This document shows positions 33,986 to 41,775 of a stretch of 64,000 nt of DNA, piece after piece. The DNA is taken from assembly GCF_902804475.1 (NCBI RefSeq), contig NZ_CADCSU010000097.1, forward strand, positions 1 to 64,000. Reading direction: 5' to 3'. Made by a program: the position numbers and the translations under genes. How positions within the stretch are numbered: position 1 is the stretch's first letter; every line of letters begins with the position of its first letter. The notes under the pieces are model-generated. The model did no database searches and was not told the DNA's origin. It was given only the letters and a program-made list of their open reading frames with translations. The stretch is from Flavobacterium bizetiae (GTDB lineage Bacteria > Bacteroidota > Bacteroidia > Flavobacteriales > Flavobacteriaceae).

Positions 33986-34885
33986 TTATAGCATGCTAAT
34001 TGTTTCTTCCATAGAATCGAAAATTCGTATTCTTTCGGGTAGCATTTTCTGGTCAATGTTTTCGACCATATTTCCCATAAGCCAAATTTCGTTGTTTTTT
34101 TGAAGTAGTTTTTGCCCCATAGATTTTACATACTGATTGATAACACTACGATCTGGCTGAACCGTCATGAAAGAGACAAAGGTAATGTTCTCGAAATGTT
34201 TGGTTAAATCCTGAAGGTTTTCGATGGGCATACTTTCGCCAAGATAGATGGTTTTATAGCCGTGCGATAAAATTTCATATTGCAGATATAATAAACCTAT
34301 CTGGTGAATTTCATTAAGCGGTAACGAAAGCACAAAGATTCTATTGGTTTTGCTTGGTCTTAATATTTGAAGGCTTTCTGTATAGATTAATATTTTTTGC
34401 TTGATCAAATGACTCATGAAATGTTCATTTGCAGGCGTTATGGTTTCGGATTGCCATAATAATCCCAGCTCTTTTAATAGAGGAAGGAAATGATCTTTGA
34501 AAACTTCTTTGAATGATTTTTCAGAAATTAACCAATCGAATGTATTGAAGAATATTTCCTGGTCAAAATTCATCATCGCCATCTTGAATGAAGTTATGGC
34601 GTAATTCTGAGAATTTTTCTTGGAAATGATTTCACGTACTAATTGCGGAATCTTTTCTTCAGGATATGTTGCAATTTTAGAAATTTTATATCCGTATTCG
34701 TGTAATAAAGTAATGTTTAAAAGCTTTTGTAAATTTTGAAGATTATAGAGCCTAATATTGGTATCAGTACGCATTGGCTCTAGGATATTGTATCTTTTCT
34801 CCCAGATACGAATGGTGTGTGCTTTTATTCCTGATAAGTTTTCGAGGTCTTTTATGCTGAAAACAGTCTTAATATTGTTTATCAT
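33986..34885 (-). CDS. MerR regulator with B12-binding domain, CarH/LitR-like
   Basis: This 299-residue protein has an N-terminal MerR helix-turn-helix (FSIKDLENLSGIKAHTIRIWEKRY, about 9-32). It then has a helical bundle with the CarH-type motif W144-x9-E154-H155 (WQSETITPANEH) and a Rossmann-like domain with E192-I-H194-Q-I-G197, matching the lower cobalamin ligand motif (D/E)xHxxG. In CarH, these residues bind adenosylcobalamin; light breaks the Co-C bond and releases DNA. The residue next to W144 is Gln, where CarH has a second His. It lies directly upstream of crtI, so light-controlled carotenoid genes are a reasonable inference. Cobalamin binding is not shown. Confidence 0.88.
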   Translation of the reverse strand: MINNIKTVFSIKDLENLSGIKAHTIRIWEKRYNILEPMRTDTNIRLYNLQNLQKLLNITLLHEYGYKISKIATYPEEKIPQLVREIISKKNSQNYAITSFKMAMMNFDQEIFFNTFDWLISEKSFKEVFKDHFLPLLKELGLLWQSETITPANEHFMSHLIKQKILIYTESLQILRPSKTNRIFVLSLPLNEIHQIGLLYLQYEILSHGYKTIYLGESMPIENLQDLTKHFENITFVSFMTVQPDRSVINQYVKSMGQKLLQKNNEIWLMGNMVENIDQKMLPERIRIFDSMEETISML

Positions 34886-34903
34886 TACTGGCTATTTGGT
34901 GAA

Positions 34904-34949
34904 CAAAAATAAAATAAAATCCGAGATTTGTCTTAAAATCTTCTTAAGA
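34904..34949 (-). promoter_or_regulatory. Tentative carH-crt promoter and dyad operator
   Basis: Read on the minus strand, TATTTTTG (34904-34911) matches TAnnTTTG, 18 bp before the start of the MerR gene. A dyad TCTTAA-N7-TTAAGA (34931-34949) lies where the -33 box would be, as expected for an autoregulating MerR protein. No TTG was seen at -33. This is suggestive only. Confidence 0.35.
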
Positions 34950-34957
34950 TTAGAGAA

Positions 34958-35920
34958 TTACTCGAATTTGATGTTGGAGAATTTATTTAATTTGTCTAAA
35001 TGCAAAATTGTTTTAGAGCTGTCGTTACTTCGGTTGTACATGGTTTCGAATTTGGCTCCGTAAATAATTTCATTAAAAGTATACGATGTTCTGGCGGCAA
35101 CAGTATTGCTGTACATATTATCAAATGTGGTTATGAATACTAATATTTCTCCTTGTATTTTCTCGAAATCTTCTTTGGTAAAATTATATAAAGGGCTGTC
35201 TTCGGTAATAGGATGTACGAGAGTCCAGCTTAACGAAAGTGCATTTATTCGATCTAACTCGAGTTCTAAGCTGTAAAATTTATTGGTTTGTACGCCATTT
35301 TCTTCTATACTCATTCCTAATGTCATTTTTGCTGTGGCATCTGTAAAGTTGGTATTTTTAAAAGGTACAAGACGTATCATTAATCCTTTGTTTTCTCCGT
35401 AAGGGCCAATTAAGGCATTGTCTGCAAATTTTAAAAAGGCCGTTGGTTTGCTGAATCTTCCAAAGAATAAACCTGTTGCGATGGCAAAACTTAATAATCC
35501 AATTAAAGCTTCGGCAGCTGATAGTGCGCTGGTTAAAAATCCGGTTGGACTAATATGCCCGTAACCAACGGTGGTAAAGGTTTGCGCGCTGAAAAAATAG
35601 GCCTGACCAAATTGAGTTAAAACGCTTTGAGATTGTTCTATTCCATCGAGATGTTCAATACCAATGGCGTAATAAATAACGGCAAATATAAAATTGAGTA
35701 CAATGTAAAAAATAAACAAAATCGACATGAATTTCCAATTAGGCAAGTCGATCATAGTATGGTACCAACTTATGCGACGAAAGAAGTGCATACCTCTTTT
35801 CTCGATATTAGGAGTTCCGTCTTTGTTTACAAATCTTCCTCCGTAACTGTTTGCATTAACACCAAAACCGGAATTTTTATCAGTTTGTGCTTTTTGGTTT
35901 ATCTTTTTTAAGAGTGCCAT
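34958..35920 (-). CDS. Inward-rectifier-type potassium channel (KirBac-like)
   Basis: This 320-residue protein has two membrane helices (about 64-86 and 130-155) flanking a pore loop with the selectivity filter TVGYG at 117-121. The cytoplasmic C-terminal domain is rich in beta strands (GPYGENKGLMIRLV, SLELELDRINALSLSWTLVHPI), which is diagnostic of Kir channels. It likely sits in the inner membrane as a tetramer. It ends 72 bp before the MerR gene. Confidence 0.92.
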   Translation of the reverse strand: MALLKKINQKAQTDKNSGFGVNANSYGGRFVNKDGTPNIEKRGMHFFRRISWYHTMIDLPNWKFMSILFIFYIVLNFIFAVIYYAIGIEHLDGIEQSQSVLTQFGQAYFFSAQTFTTVGYGHISPTGFLTSALSAAEALIGLLSFAIATGLFFGRFSKPTAFLKFADNALIGPYGENKGLMIRLVPFKNTNFTDATAKMTLGMSIEENGVQTNKFYSLELELDRINALSLSWTLVHPITEDSPLYNFTKEDFEKIQGEILVFITTFDNMYSNTVAARTSYTFNEIIYGAKFETMYNRSNDSSKTILHLDKLNKFSNIKFE

Positions 35921-35993
35921 TAAAGTTTGGATTAGAGGACAAATGTAAGGATAACTTTGAGATGAAATTACATCGAATTTTTTGGAATAAAAA

Positions 35994-36030
35994 AAAGCAA
36001 TTTGTAAAAACGATGTTTACAAATTGCTTT
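35994..36030 (-). terminator. Intrinsic terminator after the TPR gene
   Basis: A perfect 15-bp stem (35994-36008 with 36016-36030, AAAGCAATTTGTAAA/TTTACAAATTGCTTT) is followed on the minus strand by a T run. It sits 25 bp after the stop of the TPR gene. Confidence 0.85.
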
Positions 36031-36054
36031 AATATTGAATACTTTAATGTCGCT

Positions 36055-36555
36055 TTATTTACAAAAAGTGGCTCTGTTTTTTATGGCGCTCTGGCTGCCT
36101 AATTCGATTGCTTTAGAGAAATCTTTGCAGGCATTTTTTTTGTCTCCCAATTTATTATAAGCCAAAGCTCTTAGATTGTAAGCAATATAATCTTTTGGGT
36201 TTAAGCCAAGTGATGAGGTGCAATCGTCGATAGTTTCCTTAAAGTTGTTTAACTTGTAATTTACGTTTGCTCGTCCTGTAAAAGCATCTGCATTCATGCT
36301 GTCCAGTTCTATTGTTTTGCTAAAATCAGCCTGAGCACCTTTTAGATCGTTGAGTTTTACTTTTGCAACGCCTCTGTTTTGGTAGGCTTCTACAAATTTA
36401 GAATTCATACTAATGGCTTTTGTGTAATCGGCGATTGCGCCTTTTGTGTTGCCGGCTTCGGCTTTTTTCAGTGCTTTGTCAAAATAGGCCGTTGCAGATT
36501 GTGCCCATGTAGAGCAGGTTATCATAATAAATGATAAGATTAAAAAGTGTTTCAT
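36055..36555 (-). CDS. Secreted TPR-repeat protein
   Basis: This 166-residue protein has a signal peptide (MKHFLILSFIMITCSTWAQ) and about four TPR units from residue 22 (KALKKAEAGNTKGAIADYTKAI, then AYQNRGVAKVKLNDLKGAQADFSK and ALAYNKLGDKKNACKDFSKAIELG). TPR domains bind partner proteins; the partner is unknown. It likely acts in the periplasm. Confidence 0.88.
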   Translation of the reverse strand: MKHFLILSFIMITCSTWAQSATAYFDKALKKAEAGNTKGAIADYTKAISMNSKFVEAYQNRGVAKVKLNDLKGAQADFSKTIELDSMNADAFTGRANVNYKLNNFKETIDDCTSSLGLNPKDYIAYNLRALAYNKLGDKKNACKDFSKAIELGSQSAIKNRATFCK

Positions 36556-36823
36556 AAACCAATTTGGGATTAGGTTAGTAGGTTAATTTATTCTGGAAAC
36601 GAATTTAGCAAAGTTTTGTTTTGTAAGTAAAGTTCTTTTGTGAAATTACTATTATTTTTCTGTTCTTTTTATTCTGTTATATTTTTAATAATAGTAACTC
36701 ATTCGGATTTAAGTTCTTAACTTAGCTAAAATCTTATATTTTTCGATCAATAAATTAATAGTTGAACGAATATCTTCTCGAAAATTTACTCTTCATTTAG
36801 TCATTAACATAAATTAAAATAAT

Positions 36824-38143
36824 ATGAAACAAGTCTATTCTTATTCTCAATTGTTTTTCTGTTTGATATTATGCTGGAATAATTTAAAAGCGCAGGAAAA
36901 ACCAAAGTATTTAGATGCGGAACAAAGTGATCCTGTAAAAATGGGCTGGATGGTTGGTTCTCCGCCGCAAGCTGATCGAATTGCCCGTTTTGATGATGGA
37001 AGTTTTTTTCAGTTTCCCGCTCTTAGATGGAGTGTTGCTCATATGCGCCAGCTTATGCCTACTATAAATGTTTCTCGCGGATTGGGGAATTCAGTTGCTT
37101 TAATCACAAACGATACTAAAAAAATCGATGATGTTAAGTTTGTTTCTCTTGGTGAAACGAAACCAATTACGTGGAAAGAATCTTTGCAAAAAGTTTATGC
37201 TGATGGTGTAATTGTTATGCATCACGGAAAAATTGTTTATGAGAAATATTTTGGTGCATTAACGCCTGACGGACAGCACGGCGCAATGTCGGTTACGAAG
37301 TCGTTTACCGGAACTTTAGGGATTATGTTGGTGAAAGAAGGTTTGATTGATACCACAAAATTAGTTTCTCATTACATTCCGGAGCTTAAGAATTCGGCTT
37401 TTGGAGACGCCACGGTAAGACAAGTGATGGATATGACAACCGCGTTACAGTTTAGCGAAGATTATGCCGATCCGAATGCTGAAATATGGAAATTCTCTGC
37501 AGCTGGTAATCCGTTGCCGAAGCCCAAAGATTATGATGGACCAAAAACCTATTATGAATATCTTCCTACGGTTAAAAAAAATGGAGTTCACGGAGAAGCT
37601 TTTGGTTATAAAACCGTAAACTCAGATGTTTTAGGATGGATTATAGCTAGAGTTACCGGAAAAACAATAAACGAGGTTTTGTCTGAAAAAATATGGAGAA
37701 AGTTAGGAGTAGAGCAAGATGCTTATTATTCTGTAGATGCTGTGGGAACACCTTTTGCTGGTGGTGGACTTAATCTTGGATTACGGGATATGGCTCGCTT
37801 TGGCCAGCTAATTTTGAATAATGGAAAATCAGGCACGCAACAAATTATTCCTAAAGCTGCCATTGATGATATTAGAAAAGGAGGAAGTAAAAAAGCGTTT
37901 GCCAAAGGAGGTTATCCTCTTTTAAAAGGTTGGAGTTATCGCGATATGTGGTGGATTACCAATAACGATCATGGTGCTTTTTGTGCTCGCGGAGTTCACG
38001 GACAGGTTGTTTACGTAGATCCAAAAGCAGATATGGTGATTGTGCGTTTTGCCTCTAATCCTCTTGCGAGTAATGCTGTAAATGATCCTTATTCTTTGCC
38101 GGCTTATGATGCTGTGGCAAAATATTTATTAACGATTAAATAA
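36824..38143 (+). CDS. Secreted serine hydrolase (beta-lactamase fold)
   Basis: This 439-residue protein has a signal peptide and a class C/PBP-like beta-lactamase fold with the SxxK motif SVTK at residues 156-159, followed by a GYKTVNSD segment with the second motif (YxxxN-like) and a C-terminal GVHGQVVYVDP near the third. The family includes 6-aminohexanoate-dimer hydrolase (NylB)-like esterases and amidases. There is no sign of antibiotic-resistance specificity. Substrate unknown. Confidence 0.85.
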   Translation: MKQVYSYSQLFFCLILCWNNLKAQEKPKYLDAEQSDPVKMGWMVGSPPQADRIARFDDGSFFQFPALRWSVAHMRQLMPTINVSRGLGNSVALITNDTKKIDDVKFVSLGETKPITWKESLQKVYADGVIVMHHGKIVYEKYFGALTPDGQHGAMSVTKSFTGTLGIMLVKEGLIDTTKLVSHYIPELKNSAFGDATVRQVMDMTTALQFSEDYADPNAEIWKFSAAGNPLPKPKDYDGPKTYYEYLPTVKKNGVHGEAFGYKTVNSDVLGWIIARVTGKTINEVLSEKIWRKLGVEQDAYYSVDAVGTPFAGGGLNLGLRDMARFGQLILNNGKSGTQQIIPKAAIDDIRKGGSKKAFAKGGYPLLKGWSYRDMWWITNNDHGAFCARGVHGQVVYVDPKADMVIVRFASNPLASNAVNDPYSLPAYDAVAKYLLTIK

Positions 38144-38152
38144 AGAGAATGT

Positions 38153-39118
38153 CTAATGCTCTGGAGGAATTGTTTCAGTTGAACTTTTCTTGCCTGAAAA
38201 AGGATTAGAATTTAATCTCCAGATATAACCAATTTGTAAATTTCCGGAAGCTAAACCAATATTTCCTGTATTGTTATCTGTAAAAGAAGAAAATATAAGG
38301 TTGTTGATATAAGATAAACCAAGAGACCAATTTTCTTTATTATAACCGACCGATATTCTAGGGAAGAATGTAGGGTAGACTTCTATTTTTCTTTTGCCAA
38401 AATCGTTTATTCTTTCGGTACCAAGATTAACTCCCATGGTGGCAGATCCGCTGGTAAACCATCTTTGGTTAATTGCCCAGGTGTAGGCATAGCCTCCGCT
38501 GACTCCGAATTGAAAGTTGCGTAATGAATTTTTAGATTTGTGTACGAAAGAACTATCAGAACCTATTTTAGTAAAATAAACCCCTCCGCCAAGTAAAAAA
38601 CTTCCGGCTGATTTAAGTTGTCTTTCGTTTTGATTGAAAGCCGCTTTATAAGAGAATTTTTTGTTATTAAAAACATATTGCCCGAAAGCACCATATTGCT
38701 GAATGTTTAAATCCGGATATAATTTTATGTTTTTGTCTGAATCATCAGAAGTATAAAATCCATGATATTTTTGAATGAAAAGATCGATTATGAATTTTCG
38801 TCCATAATTGTGAATCTGAAAATCGAGCGCTTTTGTTCGTCCTTTATCGTCATCTTTCATGAAGTTTAAACCATAACCATAACTCAAATTAATTATCGTA
38901 TTGTTGATTGAAACTCCAAAACCTAAACTCATAGGAGTATTGGGTGTGAAATTTTTGACTTTTCCGTCGACTTCTTTTTCCATCAAAATGAATTTTGTCG
39001 AAAGATAAGTTCGTAGAGAAAGTTTGTTTTCAAATGGTTTAATGTAGGTCGTGTCGATCTGCCCCTGGCAGAAATACGGAAAGATAAAAAAGAGAGAAAA
39101 ATAAAAATATAATTTCAT
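38153..39118 (-). CDS. Outer-membrane beta-barrel protein, DUF4421-like
   Basis: This 321-residue protein has a signal peptide (MKLYFYFSLFFIFPYFCQG) and alternating beta-strand segments over the mature chain. The stretch KGRTKALDFQIHNYGRKFI and FIQKYHGFY matches the DUF4421 pattern. It probably forms an outer-membrane barrel. The function is unknown. It converges on the serine hydrolase gene with nine bases between them. Confidence 0.75.
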   Translation of the reverse strand: MKLYFYFSLFFIFPYFCQGQIDTTYIKPFENKLSLRTYLSTKFILMEKEVDGKVKNFTPNTPMSLGFGVSINNTIINLSYGYGLNFMKDDDKGRTKALDFQIHNYGRKFIIDLFIQKYHGFYTSDDSDKNIKLYPDLNIQQYGAFGQYVFNNKKFSYKAAFNQNERQLKSAGSFLLGGGVYFTKIGSDSSFVHKSKNSLRNFQFGVSGGYAYTWAINQRWFTSGSATMGVNLGTERINDFGKRKIEVYPTFFPRISVGYNKENWSLGLSYINNLIFSSFTDNNTGNIGLASGNLQIGYIWRLNSNPFSGKKSSTETIPPEH

Positions 39119-39485
39119 TACGATGTCAAACGAAAAATAATTACTCTTAGTATTTTTAGAAAACCTATTTAAAAAGAGTTTACAGGGTTTAAAAATAAGA
39201 CGTAATTAATTGATTTTAGTTACAAAATTTATAAGTTAATGTAAGTAAAATGTGATTTAGGGTTTCTCTTTTTGTTTTAATGAAAGGGCAATTTTATGGC
39301 AAAACGGATCAGTTTCTTAACGGATATTTTATTCTAACTTCTGTTATGCAAAAATATTTTGTGTAAATTTGATTAGTATCTCTTTGTAAAACAATGTTAT
39401 AGTTAAAGATATATTCGAAAAAAAAAACAATACTTTTTCTAAAGAAGAAATTTTAATTAGTAACCCCAAATAATAATTAAAAGAA
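39119..39485. other. Gene-free AT-rich interval
   Basis: This 367-bp divergent intergenic stretch is very AT-rich. I find no open frame of credible length, no inverted repeat above about 8 bp and no clear TAnnTTTG/TTG promoter pair. It must hold the promoters of both flanking genes. Confidence 0.6.
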
Positions 39486-40472
39486 ATGAAAAAATATTTT
39501 GCAATTGCTTTTGGCGCGCTTTATGTGCTGTTTTTTGCAATTCCCTTTCCCATGATAATTTATTATGCTGTAAATAGCGAATTTGATGTAAATACGCTGA
39601 AAGACAAAGATCCGTGGTTAGCTTTGGCGATACTTTCAATTTCGATAATTCTCTGGTTAATTGTTTTAATTGGCTATTTCCGCAAATGGATTCTTCAAAT
39701 TTTTATTTCAAAAAGAAAGATAGAAAAACTAAAATTGGGAGGAATATCACGCGAAGCAAAAATTTTAAGAGCGGTAAAAATATCCAAGCCTACTGCCAAA
39801 TTGAATACGTATGAACTGGAACTTTCGTTTAAAAACCTCGCAGATACAGAAATCACAAATAAAACAATTGTAACCGATGCTAAACCTCATCAACGTCGTT
39901 TTGAAGTTGGAAAAAAATTAAGTTTAATACTTGATCGAGAGTCAAAAGAAGCTCCGCATTTTATTATCGCTACTACAGAAGTAGGAATAGATATAAAAAG
40001 AGTGGCGCTTATTATCTTGGGTTGGTTATTATTCGTAGCCGCAGTAATTGGTTATTATATCTATGCGTATCAAACCGAAAGTTATGGTATGGGCTGGCGT
40101 TTTATAAGTTTTGGACATCCGCTAATTGTGTGTCCGATGGTACTTTTGTTTATTAGATTTCTTCTGAAATTTATTTATAGTAAACTAGCAGGCTTAGGTG
40201 GCGATTCGTCTATGATTAAGTTTAAAGGCATAAAAACCTGGGCAAAACTGATCAAAGTAAGTCAAACAGGAACTTATATTAATGATCAGCCGGAGGTTCG
40301 TTTTGAACTCGAATACACCGATAATAAGCATCATGTTCATCGCAATAGTCTCAAAAAAGTGATCAGACTTCTGGAACTTGATATTACCAAACAAGAACAA
40401 ATAGAGATTTTTTATCTGCCGGAAAACCCCAATCAAATTGCTTTTGCCAGCGATTTAAATACTTCTGAATAA
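39486..40472 (+). CDS. Membrane protein with two related soluble domains, unknown
   Basis: This 328-residue protein has two helices (about residues 5-30, 42-62), a soluble domain (about 80-170), two more helices (about 175-198, 208-235) and a second soluble domain (about 245-320). The two soluble parts look alike (AKILRAVKISKPTAKLNTYELELSF and AKLIKVSQTGTYINDQPEVRFELEY), suggesting a duplicated helix-pair plus DUF3592-like domain. It is followed 2 bp later by a lipoprotein gene. No function assigned. Confidence 0.75.
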   Translation: MKKYFAIAFGALYVLFFAIPFPMIIYYAVNSEFDVNTLKDKDPWLALAILSISIILWLIVLIGYFRKWILQIFISKRKIEKLKLGGISREAKILRAVKISKPTAKLNTYELELSFKNLADTEITNKTIVTDAKPHQRRFEVGKKLSLILDRESKEAPHFIIATTEVGIDIKRVALIILGWLLFVAAVIGYYIYAYQTESYGMGWRFISFGHPLIVCPMVLLFIRFLLKFIYSKLAGLGGDSSMIKFKGIKTWAKLIKVSQTGTYINDQPEVRFELEYTDNKHHVHRNSLKKVIRLLELDITKQEQIEIFYLPENPNQIAFASDLNTSE

Positions 40473-40474
40473 TA

Positions 40475-41158
40475 ATGAAAAAACGAATCATCCTGCTAAT
40501 TTGCTTTTCGCTTTTTGTAAGCTGTGAGCAGATCAATAAAAGTATCAATGAGACATTAAAACCCAATGATACAATAGTTCAGAAAGAAAAAGCAGCTCCT
40601 GAAACAACCGTTAGTACTCAAAGTAATGTTGAACAAACTACAATTGAAACACATTCAGAAACCCATACGCATACTGAAGGTAAGATTCTCGATTTTTTAA
40701 CAAATACAAACGAATTAGAAAAGGCAGAACAGGCTTTGCGAAAATTGCCTCAATATGCCGGAAAAGAGATTTTTGTGTATTCGATTCTTTATTTTTATGA
40801 TTATGGAACCATCAATATTATGCTTCAGCATCCTGAAAATCCTAAATATGTTGATACATATGAATATAAAGAGGGTAAATGGTCTGAGCCTAAACCTTTG
40901 CAGTTATCCGTTAGGGATGAGGTCCAGAAACGTTTGATTCCGCTTGATAAAATTAAATTTTCGAATGTTGCTAATCTCACTGCAATTTATAATAAGAAGG
41001 CAGCAGAGATAGAAGGAGCTAAGCCGCTTACAAGTGCTTATGTTTCTATTCGGGATAATGAAATGCATTGGTATCCTACAACGATTAACGGAAGCAGAGA
41101 GAGATATTCGATACAATTTAATAGTGATGGAACCCTGAAATCATTCAAACAGGATTAA
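40475..41158 (+). CDS. Lipoprotein of unknown function
   Basis: This 227-residue lipoprotein has a signal ending LFVSCEQ (Cys about residue 16). A Thr/Glu/His-rich linker (about 35-70) leads to a folded part with FVYSILYFYDYGTINIMLQHP and a C-terminal domain ending RYSIQFNSDGTLKSFKQD. I do not recognise a family. It is cotranscribed with the membrane protein gene that precedes it by two bases, and the two may form one envelope unit. Confidence 0.75.
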   Translation: MKKRIILLICFSLFVSCEQINKSINETLKPNDTIVQKEKAAPETTVSTQSNVEQTTIETHSETHTHTEGKILDFLTNTNELEKAEQALRKLPQYAGKEIFVYSILYFYDYGTINIMLQHPENPKYVDTYEYKEGKWSEPKPLQLSVRDEVQKRLIPLDKIKFSNVANLTAIYNKKAAEIEGAKPLTSAYVSIRDNEMHWYPTTINGSRERYSIQFNSDGTLKSFKQD

Positions 41159-41191
41159 TGTTGTAAGCTGAGGTTTTTTATGAGATTTCAA

Positions 41192-41656
41192 TCAGTCTAG
41201 TTTTAATTTGAAACCTTCGTGACTGGCTTTAAAACCCAATTTTTCGTAGAATTTTAGAGCTTCAGTTCGTCTTTTGTCTGATGTTAGCTGGACTAAACTA
41301 CAGCCTTTTTCTTTTGCACGATTAATGGCGTAGGTTAAAACCTTAGTGCCAATTCCTTGTCCGCGGTAATCAGAACGAGTTCTTACAGCTTCGATTTGTG
41401 CGCGTAACGTACCTTCGAAATTAAGATACTGAATAAAAGTCAATTGAAACGTAGCGACTATATCTCCGTTAATCTCAGCAACTGTAAGTTCCTGATTGGG
41501 ATCTTCCTGAATTTTTCTAAAAGCCTGAAGGTATTTCTTAGAAAGTATAGTTGATGCATTTTCTCTTGATGCCCCGTAAATATCATCTGCAAGCATGCTT
41601 ATAATTTCAGGTAAGTCTTCGATTTTAGCAAGTCTGAAAGTAAGGTTTGTGCTCAT
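41192..41656 (-). CDS. GNAT family N-acetyltransferase
   Basis: This 154-residue GNAT fold has the acetyl-CoA loop RSDYRGQGIGTKVLTYAI (about 96-113, RGQGIG) and the C-terminal LTSDKRRTEALKFYEKLGF motif. It acetylates a small amine or protein N-terminus; the acceptor is unknown. Stand-alone gene. Confidence 0.9.
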   Translation of the reverse strand: MSTNLTFRLAKIEDLPEIISMLADDIYGASRENASTILSKKYLQAFRKIQEDPNQELTVAEINGDIVATFQLTFIQYLNFEGTLRAQIEAVRTRSDYRGQGIGTKVLTYAINRAKEKGCSLVQLTSDKRRTEALKFYEKLGFKASHEGFKLKLD

Positions 41657-41710
41657 TTTTTTTAACTTTTAATCTAATTTAAGTAAAGGTAAAAATAAGT
41701 TTAGCGCTAA

Positions 41711-41747
41711 AAAAAGGTAAAATACACAAAATGTATTTTACCTTTTT
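41711..41747 (-). terminator. Intrinsic terminator after the serine hydrolase gene
   Basis: A 16-bp perfect stem (41711-41726 with 41732-41747) with a 5-base loop ends in T on the minus strand. It lies 29 bp after the stop of the gene at 41776-43440. Confidence 0.85.
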
Positions 41748-41775
41748 GATGATTGCTTTTAAAATGGCTTAAGAA

